64,000 bases of DNA from a bacterium (GCA_018062085.1 JAGOSY010000001.1:62001-126000); one strand, 5' to 3'; shown: positions 52,737 to 62,196, counted from the first letter of the stretch. The notes: a model not told the origin generated them from the letters alone. Program-made: numbers and translations.

Positions 52737-53885
52737 ATGACCACGGCCCGATTTCAAATTGTTTCTGTACTTCTGCTAGCTCTGCTCGCAGGCTATTTCA
52801 TTGTAGACAGATACTTTTTCGCCCATCAGCGCGAAGTAGAAGGGTATGTTCTGCGACACAGTGATCCCAAAATTGGAGTGATTGACTCAACAGGTAAGGT
52901 ATTAGCAGCGCCTCGCTTCGGATCGATTTCAGCCTTCAAGGGAGGAACAGCCATAGCAAGTGAGTGGTATTCATGCTGCGACGCCTGCAGAATGAGTGGC
53001 CGGTTCAAAAGCATGAAGATACGCAAGGACAGCTCAGTCGTAGAATGGTTTGGCCCCAGCCGCATAAACGGCATCCTCTACAAAGATGGGGAGTACCCAT
53101 ACTCAGCCATAGATACTCAGGCCGGGTGCTACATAACCAACGCCAATCACGAACGTATCGCTGGCCCATTCACAGACTGCCTGGCAATGAGCGCAGACTT
53201 GATTATAGTGCGCAATCAAGGCGCTCTCTTTCTGTTTATACCTGGGAAAATCTACAAGAAACTCGACCAATGTATAGCTGCAAAAACAGGCATCAGCAGT
53301 AGTGTCATAGCAGTAGAGACCAAAAGTGGCTGGGGGCTAATTAACCGCAAGGGCGAATTTGTTGTAACTCCGCACTACGGAGAAGATGATATTGGAATCG
53401 ATGGCTCCGTAAGTGACAGGCCCGACCTACCAATTCATGTATCAAAACGTGTCACCAAGGTCCAGCAATCGAAGAAAGATAGCGACTCTAAAGGAAAGGG
53501 TAGAGTTGATATTGGCGGTGGTCTATTTGCATTTAAAGTGTCAGATTGCGCAGAGCAAAAATACGGTCTGGTGAAATCTGACGGAACAATAGTCAAAGAA
53601 CCAACCTTCTCCGAGGTAACCGCTATTGATCCGCAAGCAAACAAGCCCGCCTACTGGCCTGCTAGCATTTTGCTGGACGGCGAAGCTCAATGGGGCTGGA
53701 TAGACAAAGGCGGCAACTGGGCAATTCAACCTCAGTACGCCAGTGCCGGGGTCTTCTCAGAAGGACTCGCCAGCTTCGGAGACAAGCCACGCGCCAGCCA
53801 GCCAGCCAGAGCCTTAAAGCAGAGGAGCAAGCTGGAAAGAAAAATGATTAAAAATACTTGTCAGGTTTCGAGTTTTTTGTTATAA
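52737..53885 (+). CDS. WG-repeat membrane-anchored protein
   Basis: A 382-residue protein with an N-terminal anchor (VSVLLLALLAGYFIVD). The rest shows partial WG repeats (WGLINRKGEFVVTPHYG, KYGLVKSDGTIVKEP, WGWIDKGGNWAIQPQY..AGVFSEGLA), diverged in the first half, where a CCDACRM cysteine cluster occurs. After FSEGLASFGDK the frame ends in a basic tail (RALKQRSKLERKMIKNTC) unlike any WG unit, so a 3' end change is possible. A ligand or partner is unknown. Confidence 0.78.
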   Translation: MTTARFQIVSVLLLALLAGYFIVDRYFFAHQREVEGYVLRHSDPKIGVIDSTGKVLAAPRFGSISAFKGGTAIASEWYSCCDACRMSGRFKSMKIRKDSSVVEWFGPSRINGILYKDGEYPYSAIDTQAGCYITNANHERIAGPFTDCLAMSADLIIVRNQGALFLFIPGKIYKKLDQCIAAKTGISSSVIAVETKSGWGLINRKGEFVVTPHYGEDDIGIDGSVSDRPDLPIHVSKRVTKVQQSKKDSDSKGKGRVDIGGGLFAFKVSDCAEQKYGLVKSDGTIVKEPTFSEVTAIDPQANKPAYWPASILLDGEAQWGWIDKGGNWAIQPQYASAGVFSEGLASFGDKPRASQPARALKQRSKLERKMIKNTCQVSSFLL

Positions 53886-54048
53886 AAAAAATTGGAGTCT
53901 GAAATGAAAATTTTCAGGGTCCCTCGCATAAACACTATTCATCAGATTTAAAGGAGATGGTCTTTACTTCAGTTGAATTAATCGCGTATTCAAAATCCCT
54001 AATTACACATCAGAAAAATCATCCCATTAAGGAGCGGAGGTGGTTTAA

Positions 54049-54489
54049 ATGAACACTGTTTACAAAATCGAAAAATATCTCAAGGCTAGCAATCCAGCTA
54101 CAGAACCACGAGATTTAGCAAAGCTAGCACGAAGCACGAATATCAGAATAAGAGTGCGAGTGGCCGAAAACCCAAGTACACCCAAAGAAGTATTGGAGTT
54201 ACTCGCCCGTGACGACAATGCGGAGGTCAGACTGGCAGCAGCAACAAACCCATCGACACCAGTCGATATAACATACTTGCTCGCCTATGACCCAGACCCA
54301 ACTGTTCGCCATGGTATCGCCGAAGATGCCACTGTTCCTATCGGAGTGCTCAAAATTCTAAACCACGATGATAACCCTTATGTGGCTTGTCGAGCACGAA
54401 AGACACTAGAACAAGTCTTCGCGGGTCAACGAGAACACTCTAGTCAAAGCCAATGGCTAGACAGTGGTCAAAAAGACAGCTGCGCCTGA
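54049..54489 (+). CDS. LRV/HEAT-like repeat protein
   Basis: A 146-residue protein of four repeats of about 24 residues: RVRVAENPSTPKEVLELLARDDNAEVRLAAATNPSTPVDITYLLAYDPDP and RHGIAEDATVPIGVLKIL (shortened). These are the 'VR..vA.NpsTP..vL..La.D' units also found at 38437. The start has GGAGCGGAGG ahead. Without a 4Fe-4S domain its role is likely protein interaction. It is followed by a strong terminator. Confidence 0.82.
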   Translation: MNTVYKIEKYLKASNPATEPRDLAKLARSTNIRIRVRVAENPSTPKEVLELLARDDNAEVRLAAATNPSTPVDITYLLAYDPDPTVRHGIAEDATVPIGVLKILNHDDNPYVACRARKTLEQVFAGQREHSSQSQWLDSGQKDSCA

Positions 54490-54512
54490 GTAAAACGTAG
54501 ATCACAACGAGC

Positions 54513-54546
54513 AAAAGAGAAGTTCAGTTTGCTGGACTTCTCTTTT
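54513..54546. terminator. Bidirectional Rho-independent terminator
   Basis: A near-perfect 15-bp stem, AAAAGAGAAGTTCAG/CTGGACTTCTCTTTT, with a 4-base loop lies between the LRV gene (plus) and the esterase gene (minus). T-rich on both strands, so it can stop both. Confidence 0.88.
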
Positions 54547-54552
54547 GTTTAG

Positions 54553-55524
54553 TTACTGATGATGCACTTTGAAAAAATTCCAAATGGCCTCATTGCAATT
54601 AAAATCACGACAAACAATACCAACCATAGCCTTGGGCAAATACTGTAGCCCCTGAGGCCAAGTATGGCCACCACCAACAATTTTATAGACAAGAACCTCA
54701 GCTGAATTGCCTTCATTTCCGTAACGCCTGACTTCAACCTGGCAATGGTCTGAAGAGGCTATATTTGGAAGCCTCTGGTCAACTGTTAGCTTGGTAGCAC
54801 CATTTACCTTACACCAAAAGTTAATCGAGTCTGCGAAGGGAAGAACGGCTCCGCGATCAGCTTTTAATAGCTTTCCACCTATACGACCGCCGTTGAACGG
54901 AACGAGAGGGTCCTTAGTACCCAGCACAAACATGGTCGGCTCGCAGGAAACCTCACTAGCGGCCATACTTTCGCTAACTGAAGCCGCGATACTTGCCACA
55001 GCCGCGATCTTACCCTTTAGTTGCTGAGCAAGATACTGACTGAAGAAACCGCCATTGCTAATGCCACAGGCATATATTCGCGCAGGGTCAGCCTGTTGGC
55101 CCGCAACCAGACCGTCGATAACCGCTCTAATAAAAGCCACATCGTCTTCCTCACCTTGACCTTCAATTTTGCGACCGTCATTCCAATGCTTGTCAACTCC
55201 AGCTGGATTGACGACAATAAAGCCTTCCTCGTCGGCAAGCTTAGCAATGCCACCGACGCTGTAGTCGACACTTTCAGCCTTGCCGCCACCGCCATGGAAG
55301 ACAAAGACAGTAGGAGCGGGAAGCCTTGCGGTCTCGGGAATATAAATATAGAAAGAGCGCTTGACACCAGCGACACTAATTTCTTGACGTGTCGGTGGCT
55401 TTGCTCCAGACCAGAACCTTGGAGAGGCGGCCTTTGAGGCAGAAAGCATACTTGAAAAGATGAAACACAACAGAACAGAATTAAAGACAGGCCACCCTAA
55501 TCTACGCATGTTAGTAATCCCCAA
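54553..55524 (-). CDS. Secreted LpqC-type esterase / polyhydroxybutyrate-depolymerase-like
   Basis: A 323-residue alpha/beta hydrolase with signal peptide (LCFIFSSMLSASKA). The oxyanion segment VFVFHGGGGKAES is followed by the nucleophile elbow ACGISNGGFFSQYL (Ser of GxSxG), the acid in VLGTKDPLVPFNGG and the His in VGGGHTWPQGLQ. Members include feruloyl esterases and depolymerases; the natural ester is unknown. It is exported, so it degrades an outside substrate. Confidence 0.85.
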   Translation of the reverse strand: MGITNMRRLGWPVFNSVLLCFIFSSMLSASKAASPRFWSGAKPPTRQEISVAGVKRSFYIYIPETARLPAPTVFVFHGGGGKAESVDYSVGGIAKLADEEGFIVVNPAGVDKHWNDGRKIEGQGEEDDVAFIRAVIDGLVAGQQADPARIYACGISNGGFFSQYLAQQLKGKIAAVASIAASVSESMAASEVSCEPTMFVLGTKDPLVPFNGGRIGGKLLKADRGAVLPFADSINFWCKVNGATKLTVDQRLPNIASSDHCQVEVRRYGNEGNSAEVLVYKIVGGGHTWPQGLQYLPKAMVGIVCRDFNCNEAIWNFFKVHHQ

Positions 55525-55671
55525 AATGCCCTGACAAACTTCAGATACGAAAATATAGGTGAAAAGTTTCAGCCACGAATATTAGATTCGCGTCTATATT
55601 TTGGCCGAGAGCCTTGGGACCGGAGCAACCATGTGGGATACTCAGGCTAGCATTATCAAAGGTACTAAGTC

Positions 55672-58458
55672 TTGGCCCCCAACCGCATAGATGAATTTAT
55701 TGCGGCCCTTCAAGATGAAATCGAGGCGGTCAAAAAAACCAAGGCCGGCGCCACACGAATTTTCGATGGCAAACTAACCAGCCAAATTGGCGACAATTAC
55801 ATCTACACTTTCAACGCTAGCCGTTTATTCTTTGGCGACGACGACGCACCAGCCCTGATAGAAGCAGGTGGAGTGACCCTAGACTGCTCACTGGTTGCCA
55901 CAGACGGCTTACAAGTACAGATTGCAGTGTCACTAGCTGTCGCCAACTCACTCGGCCCAGTAGTTCACTCCGCCCTGCTCGCGAGCAACCGCGCAACCAT
56001 TCTTCTGCGCCTAGTCAATAAATTTAAAGAAGCAAAATCTAAAAATCCCGATCAATTTAAATTTGCCGAAGAAGTCTTCTCTGGCAATGCCAAAAACATA
56101 GTAAAAGTTGGCACCGTGCCGACCTACAATTTACAACCAAACAACCCGCCAAACGCCTCACAAGCCTCAGCCATATACAAGTCATTTAGTTCTTCTCTAG
56201 CGGTAATTTGGGGTCCACCAGGCACTGGCAAAACACGCACCATAGCGAGAGCTGTAGAAGCCCATCTAAATGCTGGCAGACGCGTGCTATTAGTTTCTCA
56301 CGCCAACACAGCTGTAGATGCCGCTCTTGAAGCCATCGCCGAACAGTTGGCTGATACATTCTATTCCCAAGGAAAAATCATTCGTCTTGGGTTGCCTAAA
56401 AACCCAAACTTACCCAAGCAATATCCGCTCGTCATTCTAGATAAAGTGGTGGCAGCCAGCAATGCTCATTTGCTCAGCGAACGAGATCACATAGACTCTC
56501 AGCTCAAGCCACTAGAAGAAGCGATGAAGCACTGGCTAGCACTACAAAAGGCAGCCGATACAGCTAGACTATTAGAAAAAGAGATACAGCGCCCCGAACA
56601 AGTAGAAAATCATCAGCTGCGCCTTCAGCAAACACTAGCCGACATTGCCCACGCTCAAGCACAACTACAACAAGCGCACCACAACTTGAGCATAGCTCAA
56701 CGCAGCCTTGATGTCGCTACCCAAGAAACGCACATAAAAGATCTCAATATTTTCCTATCAACCAGGCAACGCTTCGTCGCCGACATAGAAAGCAGACTAA
56801 AAGCAGCACTAGATCTCGCCGCTGCCAACGAGGCGAAACTAGAGCAAGCTCATTTAGACTTAGATCAGTTGATGGAGTATACAGGTCTAACGCCAAACGA
56901 TGTGGGCAAGTACATTGAGGCCAATCAGCCCAAAATCAATGCCTGTCTTGCTCGCATCAACGAAATCGAAGCAATCATCAACAACGGTGCAGCAAAAGTA
57001 ATTTCTGAAGCTCAAGTAATCGGCACCACTCTCAGTAAACTATATCTGAGCACCCAATTGGCCGAGCAAATGTTCGACATTCTCATCGTCGACGAAGCGA
57101 GCTCCGTGCCAATGCCACACTTATACTGGGCCTTGGGCAAAACCACCACTGCTGTCACTTTAGTTGGCGACTTCAAACAGCTGCCACCCATCGTCACTGC
57201 CGATACCAAGACCGCAAAAAAATGGTTGGGCGAAAGCATCTTCGACCAGCTTGATATAGCCACAGTAGAAAAAGCGCACGATAGCGAATTAGTGTCGATG
57301 CTCGACACACAGTATCGTATGGCCCCAGAAATTGCAGCGCTCTCAAGTAAGCTATTTTATGGTGGCACAATTAGAAGTGCCGAGAGTACAAAGCAGCTGG
57401 GCATACATGACTCTGTATTTGGTGACAGTAGAATTGTCATAGTTGACACATCAGCAGTCGACCAGTGGTGCATCAGCCCGCCAGGGGGCAGCAGACTAAA
57501 CTTATATTCGGCCGGTCTCGCCATCAATTTATCTAAGCGCATGCTACAAGAACATCCAGAAATAACAGTAGGAGTGGCCACACCTTATAGACCACAGGCA
57601 GAATTAGTGGCTAAGGCTATCAAAGAAGCTGGCTTCGTTGAGCGGGCATTGGTCAACACGATACACAGTTTTCAAGGCGGTGAATCTTCTGCAATTATTT
57701 TTGATTGTGTCGACGGCAAGGGCAGCGCAAAATCTATGCTCGATGATTTCGTCAGCGCTGAAATGAGCAGCATTGGCGCAAAATCACAAGCCGGAGTTTT
57801 GCTAAACGTCGCCTTAACCAGAGCAAGGGCTGTTTTCGTGCTACTCGTCAACAGACAATATTTTGTCGACAACCACCGCGGCGGTATTCTTTGTCAATTC
57901 ATTGATCAGATAGCGCTCAACGGCTTGGCTCTCAACGCTCGGCAAATCGATGATTGTTTCACAGCAAGAGCACTAGACGACTCAGGTGTTCCCCTGCCAG
58001 CAGTAAGGCGACCGACCTTAGTCAGTGGCTCAACCTGGGCAGTGTTTAACGAAAAAGACTTCTGGAGCGCTTTTCACAGCGACCTCAACGCCACCAAAGA
58101 ACATGCTTTGATCGTCAGTCCGTTTCTTACCGTTAAACGCTGCGCTCACTTTTTAGATCAGTTCACCAAACTAGTGGAACGGGGCGTCAAGCTAACGGTC
58201 TACACTAAACCCATAGACGAACATAGCCAAAGGCACACGGTGCAAGAGGCAGAGGCGGTGGTTAGCCAACTGCAAAGCATTGGTGTCACTGTCATTCAGC
58301 GCTCAAAGACACAGCAAAAGATTGTCATCATTGACGACCGCATTTGCTGGGAAGGCAGCCTAAATCTGCTCAGCCACAGCGATACACCGGAACATATGCG
58401 CCGCCTCGAAGGCTCGGCCATTGCCCACGAAGTGCGTAAGAATTTGCGGTTGGATTGA
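55672..58458 (+). CDS. Superfamily 1 helicase (Upf1/DNA2-like) with degenerate PLD domain
   Basis: A 928-residue protein. Motifs in order: WGPPGTGKTRT (Walker A, residues 181-188), VSHANTAVDAAL (Ia), LIVDEASSVPMP (motif II, near 473), GDFKQLPPIV (III), DTQYRMAPEI (IV), ATPYRPQ, VNTIHSFQGGES (V) and NVALTRAR (VI). A coiled-coil insert (about 265-430) separates Ia from II. The last 150 residues form a phospholipase-D-like domain whose core reads QQKIVIIDDRICWEGSLN; the catalytic His of HxKxxxxD is replaced by Gln, so nuclease activity is doubtful. The first codon is TTG. It stands before three toxin-antitoxin pairs, so a defence role is likely. Confidence 0.82.
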   Translation: MAPNRIDEFIAALQDEIEAVKKTKAGATRIFDGKLTSQIGDNYIYTFNASRLFFGDDDAPALIEAGGVTLDCSLVATDGLQVQIAVSLAVANSLGPVVHSALLASNRATILLRLVNKFKEAKSKNPDQFKFAEEVFSGNAKNIVKVGTVPTYNLQPNNPPNASQASAIYKSFSSSLAVIWGPPGTGKTRTIARAVEAHLNAGRRVLLVSHANTAVDAALEAIAEQLADTFYSQGKIIRLGLPKNPNLPKQYPLVILDKVVAASNAHLLSERDHIDSQLKPLEEAMKHWLALQKAADTARLLEKEIQRPEQVENHQLRLQQTLADIAHAQAQLQQAHHNLSIAQRSLDVATQETHIKDLNIFLSTRQRFVADIESRLKAALDLAAANEAKLEQAHLDLDQLMEYTGLTPNDVGKYIEANQPKINACLARINEIEAIINNGAAKVISEAQVIGTTLSKLYLSTQLAEQMFDILIVDEASSVPMPHLYWALGKTTTAVTLVGDFKQLPPIVTADTKTAKKWLGESIFDQLDIATVEKAHDSELVSMLDTQYRMAPEIAALSSKLFYGGTIRSAESTKQLGIHDSVFGDSRIVIVDTSAVDQWCISPPGGSRLNLYSAGLAINLSKRMLQEHPEITVGVATPYRPQAELVAKAIKEAGFVERALVNTIHSFQGGESSAIIFDCVDGKGSAKSMLDDFVSAEMSSIGAKSQAGVLLNVALTRARAVFVLLVNRQYFVDNHRGGILCQFIDQIALNGLALNARQIDDCFTARALDDSGVPLPAVRRPTLVSGSTWAVFNEKDFWSAFHSDLNATKEHALIVSPFLTVKRCAHFLDQFTKLVERGVKLTVYTKPIDEHSQRHTVQEAEAVVSQLQSIGVTVIQRSKTQQKIVIIDDRICWEGSLNLLSHSDTPEHMRRLEGSAIAHEVRKNLRLD

Positions 58459-58482
58459 GAGAACCGACCAGCTTGACTTCCC

Positions 58483-58512
58483 TTGCGATTTGTTATACAT
58501 TTCGTTATACAT
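58483..58512 (+). promoter_or_regulatory. Promoter and operator-like repeat of the BrnT-like pair
   Basis: TTGCGA (58483-58488) and TATACA (58506-58511) are spaced 17 bases apart. Two direct copies of GTTATACAT (58492-58500 and 58504-58512) overlap the -10 box, a likely binding site for the RHH antitoxin. The GTG start follows 15 bases later. Confidence 0.5.
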
Positions 58513-58526
58513 CGCGGGTTAGGTTA

Positions 58527-58802
58527 GTGACTGATGACTATCGAATTCTTGAAAGCGCACTGAAACACGGGATTTCCGAGTTAGAAATAGCCTACGTACT
58601 GGATTTCAGAAATCCAACACGTAGATACTATGCAATACACGATGACGAGGAAGGCAACGGACAAGATATGGTAATTGCGCATACGGGTACCAGACCTTGG
58701 GCCATAGAGGTCGGCCTCTGCTATAGGGCTAACGAGAACGTAGTATTTCATGCATCAAAAGTAACACCAAAATTTCAAACCATGTACGAGGCAGAGCCGT
58801 GA
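58527..58802 (+). CDS. Putative BrnT-like/type II toxin
   Basis: About 91 residues from GTG 58527. The sequence ALKHGISELEIAYVLDF, then the middle strands (DMVIAHTGTRPWAIEVGL) and the end NVVFHASKVTPKFQTMYE follow the layout of small RNase-like toxins of the BrnT type (KHGVS..., HA(R)...P). The frame opens at 58455, overlapping the helicase stop, but the GTG at 58527 fits the promoter and gives a compact domain. It overlaps the next gene (GTGA). RNase activity is inferred. Confidence 0.62.
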   Translation: MTDDYRILESALKHGISELEIAYVLDFRNPTRRYYAIHDDEEGNGQDMVIAHTGTRPWAIEVGLCYRANENVVFHASKVTPKFQTMYEAEP

Positions 58803-59410
58803 GCAAGGAAGAAAACAAAACTAAGATGTCGGCAGTAGAACGTGAGAAAAGACGATCTGCGGTTGGAAGAGCTGCCTCCGAAAAGGTAGCGAAATCCGAG
58901 CAGATCAATTTTCGTATTGAAGAGCAATTCATTGCTGAGCTTCAAAATATGGCATACAAAAATGGCATTCCCGTCGGTACCATGATCAGAGAGTGGGTAC
59001 TAGAAAGGCTAACAGAAGAAAAAATTGGAACAAACAAAAATACGAGCAAAGCACTCTACCTATTGAATGATATGAGAGGTAAGCTCAACAGCCTGTTTAA
59101 TAACCTGCCACAAGAGACAGCAGATAGCCTGCTAGAACAAGATAAGACATCACAGACCTGGCCCACACAAACTCTCCTCTGCTTGGCCTTACCAACACCA
59201 AGCAATTCTTTCGCCACGCATCGAGTCGGAGAGTCAGCAACAACAACGTATTGTAGCGCTGCACCTAACAGCAAGCAAAACCGCGATCTATCGAGCGGCG
59301 CCAACTCAAAAGAGTTAGAACACCTGAGAGCAATAGAACACCTACTGTGCGACCAGCTCATGGCAATAAAAGACCAACTAAAAACGGCGGAAGTAGACAA
59401 GAGCACATGA
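58799..59410 (+). CDS. Putative RHH antitoxin of the BrnT-like pair, with long tail
   Basis: A 203-residue protein. Residues 38-75 (QINFRIEEQFIAELQNMAYKNGIPVGTMIREWVLERL) form a ribbon-helix-helix DNA-binding unit like BrnA/CopG partners. The rest, about 130 residues, is a Ser/Thr-rich linker and a coiled helix end (EHLRAIEHLLCDQLMAIKDQL), more than usual for an antitoxin. Starts at GTG, 4-base overlap with the toxin gene. Confidence 0.68.
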   Translation: MSKEENKTKMSAVEREKRRSAVGRAASEKVAKSEQINFRIEEQFIAELQNMAYKNGIPVGTMIREWVLERLTEEKIGTNKNTSKALYLLNDMRGKLNSLFNNLPQETADSLLEQDKTSQTWPTQTLLCLALPTPSNSFATHRVGESATTTYCSAAPNSKQNRDLSSGANSKELEHLRAIEHLLCDQLMAIKDQLKTAEVDKST

Positions 59411-59416
59411 ACGCTG

Positions 59417-59436
59417 GTATGCTATTAAAAGCATAC
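59417..59436. promoter_or_regulatory. Palindrome GTATGCT-N6-AGCATAC, likely HipB operator
   Basis: A perfect 7+7 inverted repeat with a six-base spacer, 29 bases upstream of the HipB-like gene. Its place and size suit binding by the XRE antitoxin dimer for autorepression. Confidence 0.6.
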
Positions 59437-59465
59437 TAACTAATTTAATCTGCGCTTAAGAGCAT

Positions 59466-59807
59466 ATGACCGGAACCAACAAGCTACAACAGGCACCGCC
59501 ATACCCAGTCGAACAGTCACTCAAGCGCCTAGGCAAGAACCTGCGCACGGCCAGAATTCGCCGCAATCTAACAATCGCCGATGCCGCAGAACGCATTGGC
59601 ACCGGCCCACGCGCGGTTATGGATGCTGAAAAAGGCAAGCCATCAACCGGCATAGCAGTCTATGCAGCGCTACTTTGGCTCTACGATCTTCTCTACGAGC
59701 TTGACGAGCTGGCAGAACCGGCGAACGACAGAGAAGGCCGCACACTAGACTCAACAAGACAGCGTACCCGGGCACGCAAGAGCAAAGGCTTAGACAATGA
59801 CTTCTAA
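59466..59807 (+). CDS. hipB: HipB-like XRE antitoxin
   Basis: A 113-residue DNA-binding protein. LGKNLRTARIRRNLTIADAAERIGTGPRAVMDAEKGKPSTGIAVYAALLW is an XRE helix-turn-helix, followed by a basic unstructured tail (TRARKSKGLDNDF). It overlaps hipA by 11 bases and has a palindrome ahead of it. By family, it neutralises HipA and represses the operon. Confidence 0.86.
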   Translation: MTGTNKLQQAPPYPVEQSLKRLGKNLRTARIRRNLTIADAAERIGTGPRAVMDAEKGKPSTGIAVYAALLWLYDLLYELDELAEPANDREGRTLDSTRQRTRARKSKGLDNDF

Positions 59808-61089
59808 GGAAGCAACCGAATGCTATGTCTACATAACCTTGCCCGGAGAGACGGAGAGCGTCACAGCAGGTCGATTTGTGCTAACACAAGATCGGTTAGG
59901 AAATCAGCTCGGCCGCTTTGTCTACGGCGCAAGCTACCTATCTAGAAATAACGCAGTCGAAATAGATCCGATCGAACTCAAGCTCTCCGGAGATACGTAC
60001 AAAACAGCTCGACTTGGTGGCCTATTTGGTGCCCTGCGAGACTCCGGCCCGGACTTTTGGGGGCGCCGCTTAATAGAAAGGCACGCTGGTAAATCACAGC
60101 TTGGAGAACTAGACTACCTCCTGAACTCACCCGACGACCGGGCTGGCGCGCTCGGATTTGGACTAGGCAAACAGCCACCAGCACCACTAAGAAAATTCAA
60201 TCAAGCGATTGCACTAGAAACGCTGCAACTACTTGCCAACAAACTAATTCAAGACGAACAAGGTGAACTCAGTGAACTAGAAAAATTAGGTGCACTTAGT
60301 CACGAAAAAATACAAACGCAAGAGTTACTTTTGCTAGGCACCTCAATGGGCGGTGCCCGGCCCAAAGCTGTAGTCGAAGACGACAACGGCTTATGGGTAG
60401 CAAAATTCAACAGGCCAGACGACCGTTGGAACAATCCAAAAATCGAGCAGGCAATGCTTGAGCTAGCAAGAAATTGTGGCATCAATGCAGCCCAAAGTCG
60501 CGTCGAAACAATCGGCGGCAAAGATGTGCTTTTAGTTCAGCGATTTGATCGAGAGAAAACTACTGAAGGCGACTTAAGAGCACGAATGATCAGTGCATTG
60601 ACCTTGCTTAAAGCAGAAGACTCAGCGCAGCAAAGAGAGCGCTGGTCATACGTGTTGCTATCAGAAGAACTGCGCCGAGTCGTAGCAGAACCAAAGAAAG
60701 ACGCGTCCGAACTCTATCGCCGCATGTGTTTCAATGCTTTAATTTCCAACCTCGACGATCACCCTCGCAACCATGCACTGATTGCCATGGAGCACAAATG
60801 GAAACTGTCGCCAGCATATGACCTCACACCAACTCCTGCTGCATCAATAGAGCGCAGAGATCTGGCAATGAGCTGCGGAGACCTTGGGCGCTTCGCTAAC
60901 AAGAAAAATCTTTTATCGCAATGCAATCGCTTCTTAATCGATCAAGATGAAGCTCTCACGATCATAACAAAGATGGAAGAGCAGATTCGTTCAAGCTGGC
61001 ACCGCGTTGTGCGGGCAACAGGTGCGAGTGAGCGCGACGCCGAATCAATCAAATCGGCATTTGTCTATGAAGGCTTCAATTATAGGTAA
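59797..61089 (+). CDS. hipA: HipA-like serine/threonine kinase toxin
   Basis: A 430-residue kinase toxin. HipA N1 and core domains: FGALRDSGPDFWGRRL, DRAGALGFG, the P-loop-like GTSMGGARPKAVV (near 185), AKFNRPDDRW, QRFDRE, and the catalytic ISNLDDHPRNHAL with LSPAYDLTP. In HipA the last two give the catalytic Asp and metal-binding Asp. Family members phosphorylate aminoacyl-tRNA synthetases such as GltX and cause growth arrest. The end meets a WG-like gene on the opposite strand, with a 10-base overlap. Confidence 0.92.
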   Translation: MTSKEATECYVYITLPGETESVTAGRFVLTQDRLGNQLGRFVYGASYLSRNNAVEIDPIELKLSGDTYKTARLGGLFGALRDSGPDFWGRRLIERHAGKSQLGELDYLLNSPDDRAGALGFGLGKQPPAPLRKFNQAIALETLQLLANKLIQDEQGELSELEKLGALSHEKIQTQELLLLGTSMGGARPKAVVEDDNGLWVAKFNRPDDRWNNPKIEQAMLELARNCGINAAQSRVETIGGKDVLLVQRFDREKTTEGDLRARMISALTLLKAEDSAQQRERWSYVLLSEELRRVVAEPKKDASELYRRMCFNALISNLDDHPRNHALIAMEHKWKLSPAYDLTPTPAASIERRDLAMSCGDLGRFANKKNLLSQCNRFLIDQDEALTIITKMEEQIRSSWHRVVRATGASERDAESIKSAFVYEGFNYR

Positions 61090-62084
61090 TAACCAGTCAA
61101 AGTGCCAATATACTCACAGTGCTCCTTCTCAATTTCTTCAGTGGTTCTTTGCTTTCGATGAGCAATCAATCGATCTTTGTTGCAACAGAGCAAACCATTA
61201 TAAGTCGGCTGAATAAGCCAGTTTCCATAGAGATCAACTAAACCGATTTTACCAGCAAATACCTTAACCGCACAGTCATCGAAAGCAAGTTGGCTACGAA
61301 GAGCTACAGAGGCATCCCAAGCTGGCGAACACACGTTGACCGCAAGACGAATGGACTCTCCGCGATAGTCAACGTATGCGCATTGGTCCTGACCACGGCA
61401 CTCCATCCAGCCATTGGCAGAATGGTATCCGAATCTAATAGTTTCATCCAAAGTTAGTAATTTCCGACCCTTATGGTCAAGTACGACTATAGGCATCTGT
61501 CGATCGCTCAGGTCTTTCTTGGTTTCAGCGGCCAGCCAAATGCCATGACCGACATCACAAATAAATGAATAATGGCACCCTGTAATTGGCCTGCCGTCAG
61601 GTTCACAGTAGCCATACTCCCAATTCTTTCTCACAACGAGCAAATCAGGATGAATACTAGCACCAAAATCAGTCATTGCAGCACAGACCGGTTCAGCCAA
61701 GTATGGAAGGTGTGAAACTAATTCAACACCGTTGCGGTCTAACAATTTCCAGGCGGTATTTCGACCAACCCAATGCAGAGTATCTGGCATCCACAGGCTA
61801 GGAACATCAGACTCTCTCACCTTTACCCAAAAGGTGTCAGTCTTGCGCATATAAATTACTTGAAGATAGCGAGGTGGGATAATCCATTCGCCTTTGCCGT
61901 TTATCACTCCAACAAAAGCATTCTTGGGTGGCACACTACCACTACTCTGGCACAGGCGAAAGCTAGGAGCGTAGACAAAAAACGAATAGGTCAGCACCGT
62001 TGCAACAAAAAACAACAGCAAATCTCGAAGATGGAGATTGGCAAACACTGGCTTATTCAACAATGTGAGCAGTCGCTGATTCAT
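61080..62084 (-). CDS. Membrane-anchored WG-repeat-like protein
   Basis: A 334-residue protein with an anchor (LLLFFVATVLTYSFFVY) near the N-terminus and diverged WG-type units (AFVGVINGKGEWIIPPRYLQV, AWKLLDRNGVELVSHL, KIGLVDLYGNWLIQPTYNGL). Its layout is like the one at 52737 and it has several Cys. The start at ATG 62084 is preferred over GTG 62102. It interrupts two toxin-antitoxin units and is not obviously linked to them. Confidence 0.7.
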   Translation of the reverse strand: MNQRLLTLLNKPVFANLHLRDLLLFFVATVLTYSFFVYAPSFRLCQSSGSVPPKNAFVGVINGKGEWIIPPRYLQVIYMRKTDTFWVKVRESDVPSLWMPDTLHWVGRNTAWKLLDRNGVELVSHLPYLAEPVCAAMTDFGASIHPDLLVVRKNWEYGYCEPDGRPITGCHYSFICDVGHGIWLAAETKKDLSDRQMPIVVLDHKGRKLLTLDETIRFGYHSANGWMECRGQDQCAYVDYRGESIRLAVNVCSPAWDASVALRSQLAFDDCAVKVFAGKIGLVDLYGNWLIQPTYNGLLCCNKDRLIAHRKQRTTEEIEKEHCEYIGTLTGYYL

Positions 62085-62196
62085 GGGTTGCCTGATTGAC
62101 ACAAGCTGGAAAGATCCAAGAATCTCTCAGAGTAAACCAATTGCTAGGCTAGGCATAGCCGGTTTTACCCACTTAGTTCTCAACGTTCGCTTCAAC

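Noticed and set aside
52964-53302. 112-codon frame inside the WG gene
   Set aside because: Same-strand shadow of the WG-repeat protein at 52737, without family-like sequence.
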